Assembly (NCBI GenBank): GCA_030525825.1
Contig: JAUNDZ010000003.1
Coordinates: forward strand, 1-64,000
Direction of reading: 5' to 3'
Source: Moraxella sp.
GTDB lineage: Bacteria > Pseudomonadota > Gammaproteobacteria > Pseudomonadales > Moraxellaceae
Length of the DNA stretch: 64,000 bases
The position numbers and the translations under genes were made by a program. Shown in pieces: positions 9,051-18,882 of this stretch. The first letter of the stretch is position 1. Every line of letters starts with the position of its first letter. A model generated the notes under the pieces. It searched no databases, was not told where the DNA came from, and saw only the letters and a list, made by a program, of their open reading frames with translations.

Positions 9051-10487
9051 ATGAATCACACCAAACTACCCAAACAGCTCATCGAAATTCCTGAAATGCG
9101 TCGCATCAATACCATTCACTTTGTGGGTATTGGTGGGGTTGGTATGTGTGGCATTGCCGAAGTGCTTGCCAACCAAGGCTACACCGTAACAGGCTCAGAC
9201 ATCAAAGAAAGTGCGGTTACTAAGCGTTTGGAGAGTTTGGGCATTACGGTATTTATCGGGCATGATTCTAGCAATGTCAAAGATGCTGATGTGCTGGTGG
9301 TGTCATCTGCCATTGACAAGACCAATCCTGAAATTCAAACCGCCCTGCAAGCTCGTCTGCCTGTGGTACGCCGTGCTGATATGCTTGGTGAGCTCATGCG
9401 GTATCGCCATTCAATCGCTGTGGCTGGGGCACACGGCAAAACTACTACCACAAGTCTGCTCACCATGATGCTGACCGAAGCAGGTCTTGATCCCACTTAT
9501 GTGATTGGTGGTAAATTAAACGCCAGTGGCAAAAATGCGTCTTTGGGCAACTCTCGCTATTTGGTGGCAGAAGCCGATGAATCTGATGCTTCGTTCCTAT
9601 CGCTGCGTCCGATGGCGGCGATTGTTACCAACATCGATGAAGACCACATGGATACCTATGATGGCAGCTTTGAGAAGTTGAAACAAGCCTACATTCAGTT
9701 TTTGCAAAATATGCCGTTTTATGGACTGGCGGTCATCTGTGGCGATGATAAAGAGCTGCACAGTATGATTGACGACATTGCCCGCCCTGTGCTTACCTTT
9801 GGTTTTGGGTCGCATAACGATGTGCAGGCGGTAGACTTGGTTGCAGAAGGTACTCGTACGCATTTTACGGTACTAAGAAAAGACCGAGAGCCGCTGAAAC
9901 TGACCTTAAATATCCCTGGTGAGCATAATGTCTTAAACGCCTTGGCTGCCATCACGCTTGCTACCGATGAAGGCGTGGAAGATGAAGCGATGGTGCGTGC
10001 TGTGAGTAAATTTGCAGGCGTGGGCAGACGCTTTGAACAGCAGGCGGATGTGTCCTTAGGCGATGGCAATGTACTGCTGATTGATGACTATGGACACCAC
10101 CCAACCGAAGTGGCAGCGACCATCAAGGCGGCTCGCCAAAGTTATCCTGAACGCCGCTTGGTGATGATGTTTCAGCCGCACCGTTATAGCCGTACCAGAG
10201 ACTGTTTTGATGACTTTGTTGAAGTGCTGTCTGGCGTGGATGAGCTGCTGCTGCTTGAAGTCTATGCCGCAGGCGAGACGCCGATTGTGGGGGCGGATAC
10301 CAAGTCGCTGGCTCGCAGCATCCGCCACCGTGGGCAGGTTGAGCCGATTTTGGTGGATAAAGATAACCTTGCACCTGTCATGCAGCGTCTCTTGCAGGCA
10401 GGGGATTTACTCATCACGCAAGGGGCGGGCAATGTGGGGCAAATCTGTATTGAACTAAAAGACAATGGGCTTTATCTAGAAAAATAA
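9051..10487 (+). CDS. murC: UDP-N-acetylmuramate--L-alanine ligase
   Basis: MurC adds L-alanine to UDP-MurNAc using ATP, the first peptide step of peptidoglycan synthesis. The 478-residue product has the N-terminal UDP-binding loop [15 protein letters not shown], the Mur ligase P-loop [12 protein letters not shown] near residue 124, and the C-terminal segments [10 protein letters not shown] and FQPHRYSRT. The length is normal. An AGGAT ribosome-binding site precedes the ATG. It is followed by ddl after 115 bp. Confidence 0.97.
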   Translation: MNHTKLPKQLIEIPEMRRINTIHFVGIGGVGMCGIAEVLANQGYTVTGSDIKESAVTKRLESLGITVFIGHDSSNVKDADVLVVSSAIDKTNPEIQTALQARLPVVRRADMLGELMRYRHSIAVAGAHGKTTTTSLLTMMLTEAGLDPTYVIGGKLNASGKNASLGNSRYLVAEADESDASFLSLRPMAAIVTNIDEDHMDTYDGSFEKLKQAYIQFLQNMPFYGLAVICGDDKELHSMIDDIARPVLTFGFGSHNDVQAVDLVAEGTRTHFTVLRKDREPLKLTLNIPGEHNVLNALAAITLATDEGVEDEAMVRAVSKFAGVGRRFEQQADVSLGDGNVLLIDDYGHHPTEVAATIKAARQSYPERRLVMMFQPHRYSRTRDCFDDFVEVLSGVDELLLLEVYAAGETPIVGADTKSLARSIRHRGQVEPILVDKDNLAPVMQRLLQAGDLLITQGAGNVGQICIELKDNGLYLEK

Positions 10488-10602
10488 TACATCCAACAAA
10501 GAAATAAGCTAACCATTTCATTCAAAGATTAGGTGTTGACTAAGATGATGTGACGCCCGTGATGGATGATTTGATAAAAATTGATAAGTAGGGTTAGAAA
10601 CT

Positions 10603-11517
10603 ATGAACGATACAACAAAATTTGGTAAAGTCGCTGTGGTCTGTGGTGGCAGCAGCACCGAGCGAGAAGTGTCTTTAAAAAGCGGTCAAGCGGTGCTAGA
10701 TGCCCTGCTGTCAAAGGGTGTGGATGCTCATCATTTTGACCCAAAAGAGACTGACATCTCAACATTGCGTGAATACGACCGTGTGTTTAATGTCTTGCAC
10801 GGCACTTTTGGTGAAGATGGTAGCTTGCAGGGTGTATTGGACGGCTTTAACATTCCTTATACAGGCTGTGGCGTGTTGGCGTCCGCCATTGCGATGGACA
10901 AATTCCGCTGTCGTCTGGTGTGGCAGTCGCTTGGCTTACCCAATGTGCCGTATGTGGTCTTGACTGATGAGAGTGATTTTGAAGCCGTTGAGAGAGAGTT
11001 TGGCTTGCCGCTGTTTGTGAAGCCTGCCGCAGAAGGTTCTAGCGTGGGTGTGATGATGGTTGAGAATGCAGGCGAGCTTGCCAATGTGTATCCGCAGTTA
11101 AAGCAGTATCATGGCGAGATTTTGGCAGAAAAAGCCATTACAGGTGGTGAGTACGCTTTGGCACTCTTGGGTGATAAAGCCTTGCCAAGCATTCGTATCA
11201 TCCCAAAAAATAAGTTCTATGACTACGAAGCCAAGTATCTAAGAGACGACACCATTTATCAATGTCCGTCTGACTTGACCGTTGAGCAGGAGCGAGAAAT
11301 GGGTGAGCTTGCCCGCCGTGCTTTTGATGCGATGGGCGGTCGTGGCTGGGCTCGTGTGGACTTTTTAAAGGGCGATGATGGCAGGCTGTATGTACTTGAA
11401 ATCAACACCGTGCCAGGCATGACCGACCATAGCCTTGTACCGATGGCGGCAAAAGAAGCGGGTATGGACTTTGCTAAGCTGTGCTTAGTCATCTTGGAGC
11501 AGACTCTGACGGCTTGA
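10603..11517 (+). CDS. ddl: D-alanine--D-alanine ligase
   Basis: This ATP-grasp ligase makes the D-Ala-D-Ala dipeptide for peptidoglycan. The 304-residue product shows VVCGGSSTEREVSLKSG at the N-terminus, LFVKPAAEGSSVGV near residue 140, and VLEINTVPGMTDHSLVP near the C-terminus, all DdlB hallmarks. It corresponds to ddlB of the dcw cluster. A terminator follows, so ftsQ is probably transcribed separately, unlike the continuous dcw operons of many relatives. Confidence 0.96.
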   Translation: MNDTTKFGKVAVVCGGSSTEREVSLKSGQAVLDALLSKGVDAHHFDPKETDISTLREYDRVFNVLHGTFGEDGSLQGVLDGFNIPYTGCGVLASAIAMDKFRCRLVWQSLGLPNVPYVVLTDESDFEAVEREFGLPLFVKPAAEGSSVGVMMVENAGELANVYPQLKQYHGEILAEKAITGGEYALALLGDKALPSIRIIPKNKFYDYEAKYLRDDTIYQCPSDLTVEQEREMGELARRAFDAMGGRGWARVDFLKGDDGRLYVLEINTVPGMTDHSLVPMAAKEAGMDFAKLCLVILEQTLTA

Positions 11518-11541
11518 TGTTTTTTTAAAACTGTGCAGCCA

Positions 11542-11580
11542 AAAACCGATAAGTCGATAAGATGGCTTGTCGGTTTTTTT
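11542..11580 (+). terminator. ddl terminator
   Basis: AAAACCGATAAG pairs with CTTGTCGGTTTT (one G-T pair) and is followed by a T-run. It separates the mur genes from ftsQAZ. Confidence 0.8.
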
Positions 11581-11646
11581 GTTGATGTTCATTGACCATA
11601 TAAGCTGGGGCAAAGTAGTGGCAGCGTGGGACAAAACTGTAACTTG

Positions 11647-11675
11647 TTGTAAAAATTTATCGTTTTCGTCATATT
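11647..11675 (+). promoter_or_regulatory. Possible ftsQ promoter
   Basis: TTGTAA and CATATT are spaced by 17 bp, downstream of the ddl terminator and about 75 bp before the ftsQ start. It is a moderate match only. Confidence 0.3.
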
Positions 11676-11751
11676 TTTCTTGGTGTTGGTGGTAAAATAC
11701 GCTACTATATGCAATTTGTCTTATCTTTTAGTTCTCTTTGGCAGCATCAGC

Positions 11752-12507
11752 ATGAACGCCCGAATCAAAACCCTAAAAACACGCCCGACGCTCAAACTCT
11801 GGCAGATTTTACTACTGGGTGGTATTGTCTTTGCTTTAAGTGTGTTTTTTATTTTTCGGGCGGCAAATCAAGCCCCAACACGACCGCTTGTACTAGAAAT
11901 GGGTAACTTAAGCTCGGCACAGGCGGCATCTTTACAAGAAGCGACCAATTCGCTGGGTGAGATGCAGTTTTTTGGGGCGGATTTGACCAAGATTCATAAA
12001 GTGGTGTCCGAGCTGTCGTGGGTAGAGAGTGCCAGCGTCAAACGAGACTGGCAGCAGGGTGTGATGGTGTCTGTTACCCCAAGACAGGCGGTGGCGAACT
12101 TTGGCAGTCAGCACCTGCTTGATGCCAACGGTCAGGTATTTGTACCTGCTGATGAGCGTGAACTGATGAATAAATCGCTGGTCAATCTGTACAGCACGCA
12201 CGCCAAAGACGCACAGCACATGATGAAGCAGATGCGTCGGGTCAATGAGTGGTTTGCCCCTTTGGGTTTGACCGCCCAAGATGTTACGCTGACTTCACGG
12301 CAGACATGGCTCATTCGCTTTAATAATGGTCTTCGGGTGATTGTTGACCATGAAAATACCGAACAAAAATTATTCAGTCTGGCGTCATTATTGCAAAGCA
12401 GTCTGGCATCAGAGTTGCCAAAAATTCAGTCGGTGGATTTAAGATACAAAAATGGCTTTGCGGTTGCGTGGCGAACCAAGGCAGAACCTGTACCAAAAGC
12501 ATCATGA
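11752..12507 (+). CDS. ftsQ: Cell division protein FtsQ
   Basis: FtsQ is a single-pass inner-membrane divisome protein that links early and late division proteins. The roughly 251-residue product has a short basic cytoplasmic N-terminus, one membrane segment at about residues 17-38 (ILLLGGIVFALSVFFIF), then a periplasmic POTRA-like region with the VSELSWVESASVKRDWQQGV motif. The ATG giving MNARIKTL is chosen; a longer reading would add a second hydrophobic stretch atypical of FtsQ. It is followed by ftsA after 249 bp. Confidence 0.88.
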   Translation: MNARIKTLKTRPTLKLWQILLLGGIVFALSVFFIFRAANQAPTRPLVLEMGNLSSAQAASLQEATNSLGEMQFFGADLTKIHKVVSELSWVESASVKRDWQQGVMVSVTPRQAVANFGSQHLLDANGQVFVPADERELMNKSLVNLYSTHAKDAQHMMKQMRRVNEWFAPLGLTAQDVTLTSRQTWLIRFNNGLRVIVDHENTEQKLFSLASLLQSSLASELPKIQSVDLRYKNGFAVAWRTKAEPVPKAS

Positions 12508-12658
12508 TAAGAAAAATTGGATGATATGACTTAACAGATTTGCTGGGTTTTTGAGCAGTTTTCTGTAATAACAGGGTGTTTCTTTAGGTGTTTTGGGTTA
12601 TTTTTAAGAATTTTTATCAAAAAGAGAATAAACTACTAATTTTTATGGGGTTTACTCT

Positions 12659-12686
12659 TTTACAAAAATGCCATCGGTGTTAAAAT
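12659..12686 (+). promoter_or_regulatory. Probable ftsA promoter
   Basis: TTTACA and TAAAAT are spaced by 16 bp, about 70 bp before the ftsA start in a 249-bp gap. It supports separate transcription of ftsAZ. Confidence 0.5.
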
Positions 12687-12756
12687 ATAGTAGATATGTC
12701 CACTTTTTAGTTGGATGTTTGGTAATTTGATTATTTATTGGTGATTAAGGGTTCGT

Positions 12757-14052
12757 ATGTCAGACCTACAGGTAGCATTGCATTTAAGCTCAAGTGCTGT
12801 TCATACAGTGGTGGGCTATGCAACAGGCACACCTGAAAATCCGAAAATCAAAGTTTCGGCGGTGGGTTTGGCAAATACCGATGCCTTTGTCGGTGGCAAA
12901 ATTGAACGCCGAGAGCATCTCATCAGTGCCATACATAAGTCGTTGCAAGAAGCCAGCGACATGGCAGGCGTGCAGATTCATGAAGCGTGCTTGTCTTTGG
13001 CGACGCCTTTGATGATGTCGATGAACGACACGCAGACCATCGTGATGAACGCATCAGGCACGCAGACGACCGTGCGACAAAGCGACATGCACCGTGCCAA
13101 AGAACTCGTCCGTGAGAAGTTGCGTGCCGAAGGTTGTGAGATTTTTCAGCTGTGCCAAGTCGTAACCTACCTAGATGGCGTGCATGAAGTCAAAGAGCCT
13201 GTCAATATGTACGCCAATAAAATCGATGTGGTAAATCATGTCATGGCACTGCCGACCAATTATCATCATCAGGTATCAGGTGTGGTGAACGCATCTGGCA
13301 TCGCCATCGGCGATACTTTGTTTGATGGTCTGGTGAGTGCAGAATATGCCCTAACCAAAGATGAAAAGAAACAGGGCATCTGCTTTATTGACATTGGTCA
13401 AGAGACAACCAAAGTGTGCGTCTATTATGATGGTGCGGTGGTATTCTCTGAGTGCTTGGATGTGGGCGGTCAGACGGTAACTTATGACATCTCGGTGGAG
13501 CTGGGTCTCACCATTCAAGAGTCTGAGAGTCTAAAATGCCAACAAGGCACGCTGACCCTAGATCCATCAAAACGAGCGTCATTCATCAATGTCAAACGAC
13601 GCACAGGAGGAGAAGCAACCGTCAGCTTACGCCGCCTAAATAACATCATCACCGCCCGTTATGAGAATATTTTTGCTCGCATCAATGCAGCATTAGATGC
13701 CCGCTCCATGTCTGGCATGCTTGGCATGGGTGTGGTGCTGGCGGGCGGCGGCTGTCAGATTGATGGCATGACACGCTTTTTGGGGCGGCATTGGGGTGTG
13801 CCTGTACGCATGATGACAACCAACAGCAATGTCAGCATTTGCCCACGCTCACTCAGCGACGAAAAGATTCAGCTCATTAATGAGTACTTAAAAAACAACA
13901 AGCTGCACAGCGTATTAGGTTCGCTTTTGTACCAAAACAGCGAGCAATTCATTAAAGACAGCTACACAGAAGTGCAAGCCGATGACGGGCTTGCCAATAA
14001 GGTTTCTGACGGTTGGCAAGCCATTGTCAATCGGCTTAAAGATTGGTTTTAA
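12757..14052 (+). CDS. ftsA: Cell division protein FtsA
   Basis: FtsA is the actin-like protein that tethers FtsZ filaments to the inner membrane. The 431-residue product contains the SHS2 (1C) domain early on, the nucleotide-binding segment GICFIDIGQETTKVCVYYDG near residue 210, and GVVLAGGGCQIDGM near residue 330. The C-terminal stretch WQAIVNRLKDWF fits the amphipathic membrane-targeting helix. It lies 46 bp upstream of ftsZ on the same strand. Confidence 0.95.
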   Translation: MSDLQVALHLSSSAVHTVVGYATGTPENPKIKVSAVGLANTDAFVGGKIERREHLISAIHKSLQEASDMAGVQIHEACLSLATPLMMSMNDTQTIVMNASGTQTTVRQSDMHRAKELVREKLRAEGCEIFQLCQVVTYLDGVHEVKEPVNMYANKIDVVNHVMALPTNYHHQVSGVVNASGIAIGDTLFDGLVSAEYALTKDEKKQGICFIDIGQETTKVCVYYDGAVVFSECLDVGGQTVTYDISVELGLTIQESESLKCQQGTLTLDPSKRASFINVKRRTGGEATVSLRRLNNIITARYENIFARINAALDARSMSGMLGMGVVLAGGGCQIDGMTRFLGRHWGVPVRMMTTNSNVSICPRSLSDEKIQLINEYLKNNKLHSVLGSLLYQNSEQFIKDSYTEVQADDGLANKVSDGWQAIVNRLKDWF

Positions 14053-14098
14053 TTTAATGCCTTTGGGCGATGGTTTTTAGATTTTTGGAGTAAGGTTT

Positions 14099-15247
14099 AT
14101 GTCAAGATACAGTATGTCAGATGACACTCAATTTGACTCAGATGGACAAGCACGCTTTATCGTTTTCGGTGTTGGTGGCGGTGGCGGCAATGCCGTTGAA
14201 CACATGGTGCATCAGCAAGTTTCGGGCATCAATTTTGTGGCGGCGAACACCGACCGTCAAGCTCTAAGCAAGCTAACCACACCAAACAAACTACAACTGG
14301 GCAGCGACTTGACCCGTGGTTTGGGTGCAGGTGCCAACCCTGAAGTGGGTCGTGAAGCAGCAGAGAGCGACGAAGAAGAAATTCGTGCATTATTGTCTGA
14401 CTACGATATGGTATTCATCACCGCTGGCATGGGCGGTGGCACAGGCACAGGTGCAGCCCCTGTGATTGCCCGTATTGCCAAAGAAGAAGGCATCTTGACC
14501 GTTGCTGTCGTTACCACACCATTTAAATTTGAAGGTGGTAAGCGTGCCAAACTTGCCCAAGAAGGCATCGACCAACTGGCTCAATATGTGGATTCTATCA
14601 TCACTGTACCAAACGAAAAGCTACTACAAGTTTATCGTGGTCTGACCATGAAAGATGCCTTTGCCAAGGCGAACGATGTGCTACTACAAGCGGTTGATGG
14701 CATCACTCGCACCATCCGTGAACCAGGTGTGATTAACATCGACTTTAACGATGTGCATACCGCCATGACTGCCAAAGGTCATGCGATGATGGGCATCGGT
14801 CGTGCCAGCGGTGAAGGTCGTGCGGCAGAAGCGGCAGAAAAAGCCATCCGCTCACCACTACTAGATGACTTACTGCTAAAAAATGCACAAGGCGTCATCA
14901 TTAACATCGTGGGTGCAAACATCGGTATGAGCGAGCCTGCAGAAGTGGCAGAAGTGGTCAGCCGCATTGCCAACATCGATGAAGGTAACATCTTCTATGG
15001 TGCGGTGGATGATGAGTCAATGGGTGATGACATCTATGTAACGGTCATCGCCACTGGTCTGACTGTCGATGAATCACCAAAAGCACAGCCAGCCAACCCA
15101 CAGGCAGCACCTGCGGGTCATACGGCGGCTATCAGCAGTCAGCCTGCACCACAGGCAGCACCGCAAAGCCAAGCAGCAGCTCGCCCAGCAGTCAAGCCGC
15201 TTAGCGTGGGCTCTTTCCTAAAAGAACAACAAAGCCGTAACGACTGA
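14099..15247 (+). CDS. ftsZ: Cell division GTPase FtsZ
   Basis: FtsZ is the tubulin-like GTPase that forms the division ring. The 382-residue product has the GTP-binding [15 protein letters not shown] motif near residue 110 and the T7-loop segment [13 protein letters not shown] near residue 210. An Ala/Pro/Gln-rich linker follows from about residue 325. The C-terminal peptide, usually close to DIPAFLRKQ, reads [10 protein letters not shown] here. A strong TGGAGTAAGG ribosome-binding site precedes the ATG. lpxC, often next, is absent. Confidence 0.97.
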   Translation: MSRYSMSDDTQFDSDGQARFIVFGVGGGGGNAVEHMVHQQVSGINFVAANTDRQALSKLTTPNKLQLGSDLTRGLGAGANPEVGREAAESDEEEIRALLSDYDMVFITAGMGGGTGTGAAPVIARIAKEEGILTVAVVTTPFKFEGGKRAKLAQEGIDQLAQYVDSIITVPNEKLLQVYRGLTMKDAFAKANDVLLQAVDGITRTIREPGVINIDFNDVHTAMTAKGHAMMGIGRASGEGRAAEAAEKAIRSPLLDDLLLKNAQGVIINIVGANIGMSEPAEVAEVVSRIANIDEGNIFYGAVDDESMGDDIYVTVIATGLTVDESPKAQPANPQAAPAGHTAAISSQPAPQAAPQSQAAARPAVKPLSVGSFLKEQQSRND

Positions 15248-15296
15248 TAAAGTCAGCACATTCACCCTGTACCGATGGTATGGGGTGTTTGTTTTT

Positions 15297-16202
15297 ATGG
15301 ATAAAAAAATGATAGATTTGCACAGCCATAGCACCGCGTCAGACGGCACAAATTCGCCAACCGAACTGGTCAAAAAAGCACATCTGGCAGGCATCTCAAC
15401 TTTTGCCTTAACCGACCATGACACCATCGCAGGCGTGGCAGAAGCAAAAGCGGCAGCATACTCGCTCGGCATGAAGCTGATACATGGTGTTGAGATTAGT
15501 TGCACGCACAGCCTGCTGGGTGGGTATGGCACGCATCAGCGGATTGATAAGATTATCCATGTGGTGGCACTGGATTTTGATGATACCAAGCGGATGCATG
15601 ATGCCTTGCAGTCATTGCAAGACAGTCGGCATGAGCGGGGGTGGCACATCGTCCAAAAACTTGTCAGCATTCTGGCGGATAAAGACGATGCTATAAGGCT
15701 GCAAGAGCAAATCTGGCGAGCGGTACTGAATAAAACAGGGCAAAACCCCCGTGCGGTGGGTCGAGCCCACATCGCCCAAGTGCTGCATGAAATGGGCTTA
15801 GTGCCGAGTGTGCAAGCCGCCTTTGATAAATATCTGGCGGATGGCAAATCTGCCTATGTCGAGATTCAAACCATTAGCATGGCAGATGCTATTAAGCTGA
15901 TTCATGACTGTGGTGGTCTGGCGGTGCTGGCACACCCAACTCGCTATGGGCTGTCAGCGACCCGAACCAGACGGCTGATTGCTGATTTTGCTGAACTGGG
16001 TGGCGATGCCTGTGAGCTGCCGAATAATGAGCCTGCCAGTTTGCGTGCGATGATTGACCGCAGTATCGCCCAAAATCAGCTGATGGTGTCGGTGGGTAGT
16101 GATTTTCATGGCAGCAATATGCCTTGGCGAAAACTTGCAGCAGTCGCCAAGCCTTTGCCTGAACAGGTGGGTGTGTGGAGCCGCTTTAAGGGCTGTTCAT
16201 AG
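15297..16202 (+). CDS. rnm: PHP-domain phosphoesterase (RNase AM / YciV-TrpH family)
   Basis: Members of this family remove nucleotides from 5' ends of short RNA or hydrolyse 3',5'-nucleotide bisphosphates. The roughly 301-residue product has the PHP metal-binding motifs DLHSHSTASDG at the N-terminus, ALTDHDT near residue 40, the GVEISC segment near residue 65, VLAHPTRYG near residue 210, and the C-terminal VGSDFHGSN. The ATG giving MDKKMIDLHS is chosen over an upstream GTG. It converges on recX, whose stop lies 6 bp away. Confidence 0.85.
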   Translation: MDKKMIDLHSHSTASDGTNSPTELVKKAHLAGISTFALTDHDTIAGVAEAKAAAYSLGMKLIHGVEISCTHSLLGGYGTHQRIDKIIHVVALDFDDTKRMHDALQSLQDSRHERGWHIVQKLVSILADKDDAIRLQEQIWRAVLNKTGQNPRAVGRAHIAQVLHEMGLVPSVQAAFDKYLADGKSAYVEIQTISMADAIKLIHDCGGLAVLAHPTRYGLSATRTRRLIADFAELGGDACELPNNEPASLRAMIDRSIAQNQLMVSVGSDFHGSNMPWRKLAAVAKPLPEQVGVWSRFKGCS

Positions 16203-16208
16203 CGGCAT

Positions 16209-17111
16209 CTAGCGAAATGCCAGCTCATCTAAGTCATCGAGTGTATATTTGAGTGCATCAAAACACACACTCATTTCAAAGCCACGATATTGCAAAAATC
16301 GCAGCTGTTTGGCTTTGTCTTTTGGATTGGTGGGAAGCTCGTTGCCGTATTTTTTGCAGCGGGCTTCTACCGCAAGTTTTAGCCAGTTTATCTCATCATC
16401 TTCTGCCAAGACTGTGCCATCATTGATACTGGGAATGTCAGCCATCTGCATGAGTTCGTCAAGTGAATAAGGTAGGGCGAGCTTGGCATTTTTTAGGGCA
16501 TGCAAGATGTGGTTTTTACCACGACCCCGCCGCACACTTTCACGAATGAGCATAAAAGCGTATCGCTCATCGGATTGATAGTCTTTTTCGGCAAATTCAT
16601 CAAGCAGATCATCAATGCTCTGACCGTCATGCCCCTTAGCCAGTAGTTTTTGTTTTAGCTCAAATCTAGAATGCTCTCGTTTGGACAGATAATAAAAAGC
16701 CAGCCAACGCAGGTGGTTGGTGGTTTTGTCATTTTGATAGATGGGTTCGATATCAACCCCTTGCAGGGCGTGCCGTGTGGCATCATCTAGGATGTGCTGC
16801 GTGTCATCGGTGATGATGGATGTGATGTTTGGTTGTGTTTTGTGAGATGTTATGGGTTTTTTTGGGCTGGTTGGAGCGACTGATGAGCTGTTCTCTGGTT
16901 TGTTGTTTGGATGGCTTTTTTGTGATTGATGTCCCATACGGGGCTTGGCATTAACCACACGAGATGTGGCTGGCCGCTCAGATTGGGCTGGTTGGACTGA
17001 TTTGACCGTATTTGTCCGTGGCTTGAGAGCATCTGATGATGGAGCAGAACAATGAGCGGACATGGTATCATCCATATCCGCTAAGATTTCTGCCAGTGTC
17101 TTGATGGTCAT
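16209..17111 (-). CDS. recX: RecX regulatory protein with long N-terminal extension
   Basis: RecX binds RecA filaments and limits their growth. The C-terminal half of this 300-residue protein has the three-helix RecX repeats, including LAFYYLSKREHSRFELKQKL and the DYQSDERYAFMLIRESVRRG segment. The first 120 or so residues are Ser/Pro/Asn/Lys-rich and look disordered; typical RecX is about 150-170 residues. The ATG is preferred to a TTG one codon upstream. It starts 12 bp after the recA stop, so the two are almost certainly co-transcribed. Confidence 0.85.
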   Translation of the reverse strand: MTIKTLAEILADMDDTMSAHCSAPSSDALKPRTNTVKSVQPAQSERPATSRVVNAKPRMGHQSQKSHPNNKPENSSSVAPTSPKKPITSHKTQPNITSIITDDTQHILDDATRHALQGVDIEPIYQNDKTTNHLRWLAFYYLSKREHSRFELKQKLLAKGHDGQSIDDLLDEFAEKDYQSDERYAFMLIRESVRRGRGKNHILHALKNAKLALPYSLDELMQMADIPSINDGTVLAEDDEINWLKLAVEARCKKYGNELPTNPKDKAKQLRFLQYRGFEMSVCFDALKYTLDDLDELAFR

Positions 17112-17123
17112 CAAGATGAGTGC

Positions 17124-18230
17124 TTAAAATAAGTTTTCATCTTCCATGCCTTCGATGAACTCAGGTGGCTCACCGTCATCAGCATCGTTTTGGCTGACAG
17201 GGGCGGTATTTTTGCTCATCTTTTCTTGGCGAATCTTGGCTTCGATTTCTTGAGCAATCTCTGGATGTTCGGCAAGATATTTGACGGTATTGGCCTTGCC
17301 TTGTCCGATTTTGTTGTCGCCATAGCTGTACCAAGCACCCGATTTGCCTACGGCACCGATGTCCACGCCCAAATCAACGATTTCGCCCAGATGGTTGATG
17401 CCTTCACCATACATGATTTGGAATAGGGCTTCACGGAACGGTGGTGCCATCTTGTTTTTGATGACTTTTACTTTGGTTTCGTTACCGATGATTTCTTCGC
17501 CTTCTTTGATTTGTCCGGCACGGCGGATGTCTAGACGCACCGACGCGTAGAATTTTAGGGCGTTACCGCCAGTTGTGGTCTCAGACGAGCCGAACATGAC
17601 ACCGATTTTCATACGGATTTGGTTGATGAAAATCACCATGCAGTTGGAGCGTTTGGCATTACCTGTGATTTTACGCAAGGCTTGGCTCATTAGGCGTGCT
17701 TGCAAACCCATGTGGCTGTCGCCCATCTCGCCTTCAATCTCTGCCTTTGGCGTCAAAGCGGCGACCGAGTCCACGACAATCATGTCCACCGCACCAGAAC
17801 GCACGAGCATGTCAGCGATTTCAAGGGCTTGCTCACCGTTGTCTGGCTGAGAGACCATGAGTTTATCAATGTCCACGCCTAATTTGCGGGCATAAATTGG
17901 GTCTAGAGCGTGTTCGGCGTCGATGAACGCACAAGTACCACCTTGCTTTTGGCATTCAGCGATAGTTTGTAGGGTAAGGGTGGTTTTGCCTGAGCTTTCA
18001 GGTCCAAAAATCTCAATGATACGACCTTTTGGCAGACCGCCAATGCCCAAAGCGATGTCCAGTGCCAAAGAGCCTGTTGAGATGACATCGACATCTATCT
18101 TAGCGGATTCATCGCCTAGATACATGATGGTATTTTTACCAAAGTTTTTTTCAATCTGTGCCAATGCTGCTTTGAGTGCTTTTTCTTTGTTTTCTTCCAC
18201 GCTGCCAGTAGGCTCTTTTGCTTTACTCAT
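17124..18230 (-). CDS. recA: Recombinase RecA
   Basis: RecA forms filaments on single-stranded DNA and drives strand exchange. The 368-residue product has Walker A GPESSGKT near residue 67, [18 protein letters not shown] (Walker B region), [14 protein letters not shown] in loop 1, and [19 protein letters not shown]. The tail is acidic ([18 protein letters not shown]). The start is the ATG giving MSKAKEPTG, preceded by an AGG-type ribosome-binding site. recX follows. No LexA-type palindrome was seen, in keeping with Moraxellaceae lacking a classic LexA. Confidence 0.98.
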   Translation of the reverse strand: MSKAKEPTGSVEENKEKALKAALAQIEKNFGKNTIMYLGDESAKIDVDVISTGSLALDIALGIGGLPKGRIIEIFGPESSGKTTLTLQTIAECQKQGGTCAFIDAEHALDPIYARKLGVDIDKLMVSQPDNGEQALEIADMLVRSGAVDMIVVDSVAALTPKAEIEGEMGDSHMGLQARLMSQALRKITGNAKRSNCMVIFINQIRMKIGVMFGSSETTTGGNALKFYASVRLDIRRAGQIKEGEEIIGNETKVKVIKNKMAPPFREALFQIMYGEGINHLGEIVDLGVDIGAVGKSGAWYSYGDNKIGQGKANTVKYLAEHPEIAQEIEAKIRQEKMSKNTAPVSQNDADDGEPPEFIEGMEDENLF

Positions 18231-18275
18231 GTGTTTACCTGTCTTTTGTGCAAAATTTGCGGTTGATAATGGGGT

Positions 18276-18281
18276 ATTATA
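18276..18281 (-). promoter_or_regulatory. recA extended -10 element
   Basis: Read on the minus strand the region gives TGCTATAAT, an extended -10, about 46 bp before the recA start. The -35 match is weak. Confidence 0.5.
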
Positions 18282-18453
18282 GCACAGTTTTGGCAATATT
18301 TTCATTTGCTGCATGGCTTTTGTGTGTGTTGTTTTTTATTGTTGGATTGGGTGATGATGGCGATTTTTAATGGGCTGTGATGGGCGGATGTTGGGTGGGT
18401 TTTTGCTCAAGAAAATGGGCTGGCGTGAGTGATTTTTGGATGAATTTATAAAA

Positions 18454-18709
18454 TTATCCACAGGTTTCACAATAAAAAATCAGCGATTTTTGTGGAACAT
18501 CAATGATGATTGTAGCCAAAAATATCATAAAAATTAAGACAAAATGATGAGAGATGATATTTTTATAAGTTATTGTTTTTATTATATATTTTTATTTATT
18601 CACATGGCTGGTGTGAATTATTCTTGGACGCTCTGGGTGTTGGTTTATAAGGCTTTTACGATTTTTTGCACCGTTTTTCCACAAAGTTATCCACAGTTTT
18701 TGTGGATAA
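18454..18709. other. DnaA-box cluster with AT-rich core (candidate DnaA-binding locus)
   Basis: Within 256 bp there are five exact matches to the DnaA-box consensus TTWTNCACA: TTATCCACA at 18454-18462 and 18687-18695, TTATTCACA at 18596-18604, TTTTCCACA at 18675-18683, and reversed TTATCCACA at 18701-18709. Near matches lie at 18491-18499 and about 18612. A very AT-rich stretch (about 18555-18600) lies between them. This resembles an origin or a DnaA-titration site. The gap 18231-18945 otherwise holds no credible gene. dnaA is not in the window, and the flanking genes point towards the site, which argues against a normal chromosomal origin. Confidence 0.6.
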
Positions 18710-18834
18710 ATAATGCGTCGATGTGCAAGGTCAATAAACACGGGCTTTAACAAGTGGTGATGGGCGGTTTAACATAACTGGGCGTGCGTTGTGTTTTTTT
18801 ATTTTTTAAACGAATGATGTAGGAAAATTTGAAT

Positions 18835-18870
18835 GTTTCACAAAGGTAAATGGATGTTGTGTTGTGAAAC
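18835..18870. repeat. Inverted repeat (9 bp arms)
   Basis: GTTTCACAA at 18835-18843 pairs with TTGTGAAAC at 18862-18870 across an 18-bp spacer, beside the DnaA-box cluster. Confidence 0.7.
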
Positions 18871-18882
18871 CATATTTATGAA

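Noticed and set aside
18544..18750. 68-codon open frame across the DnaA-box region
   Set aside because: Very hydrophobic, biased composition, no ribosome-binding site, and it spans the DnaA boxes and AT-rich core.
18768..18777. TTTAACATAA, identical to the XerD half of dif sites
   Set aside because: The adjoining spacer and XerC half do not match, so a dif site is not supported even though genes converge near here.
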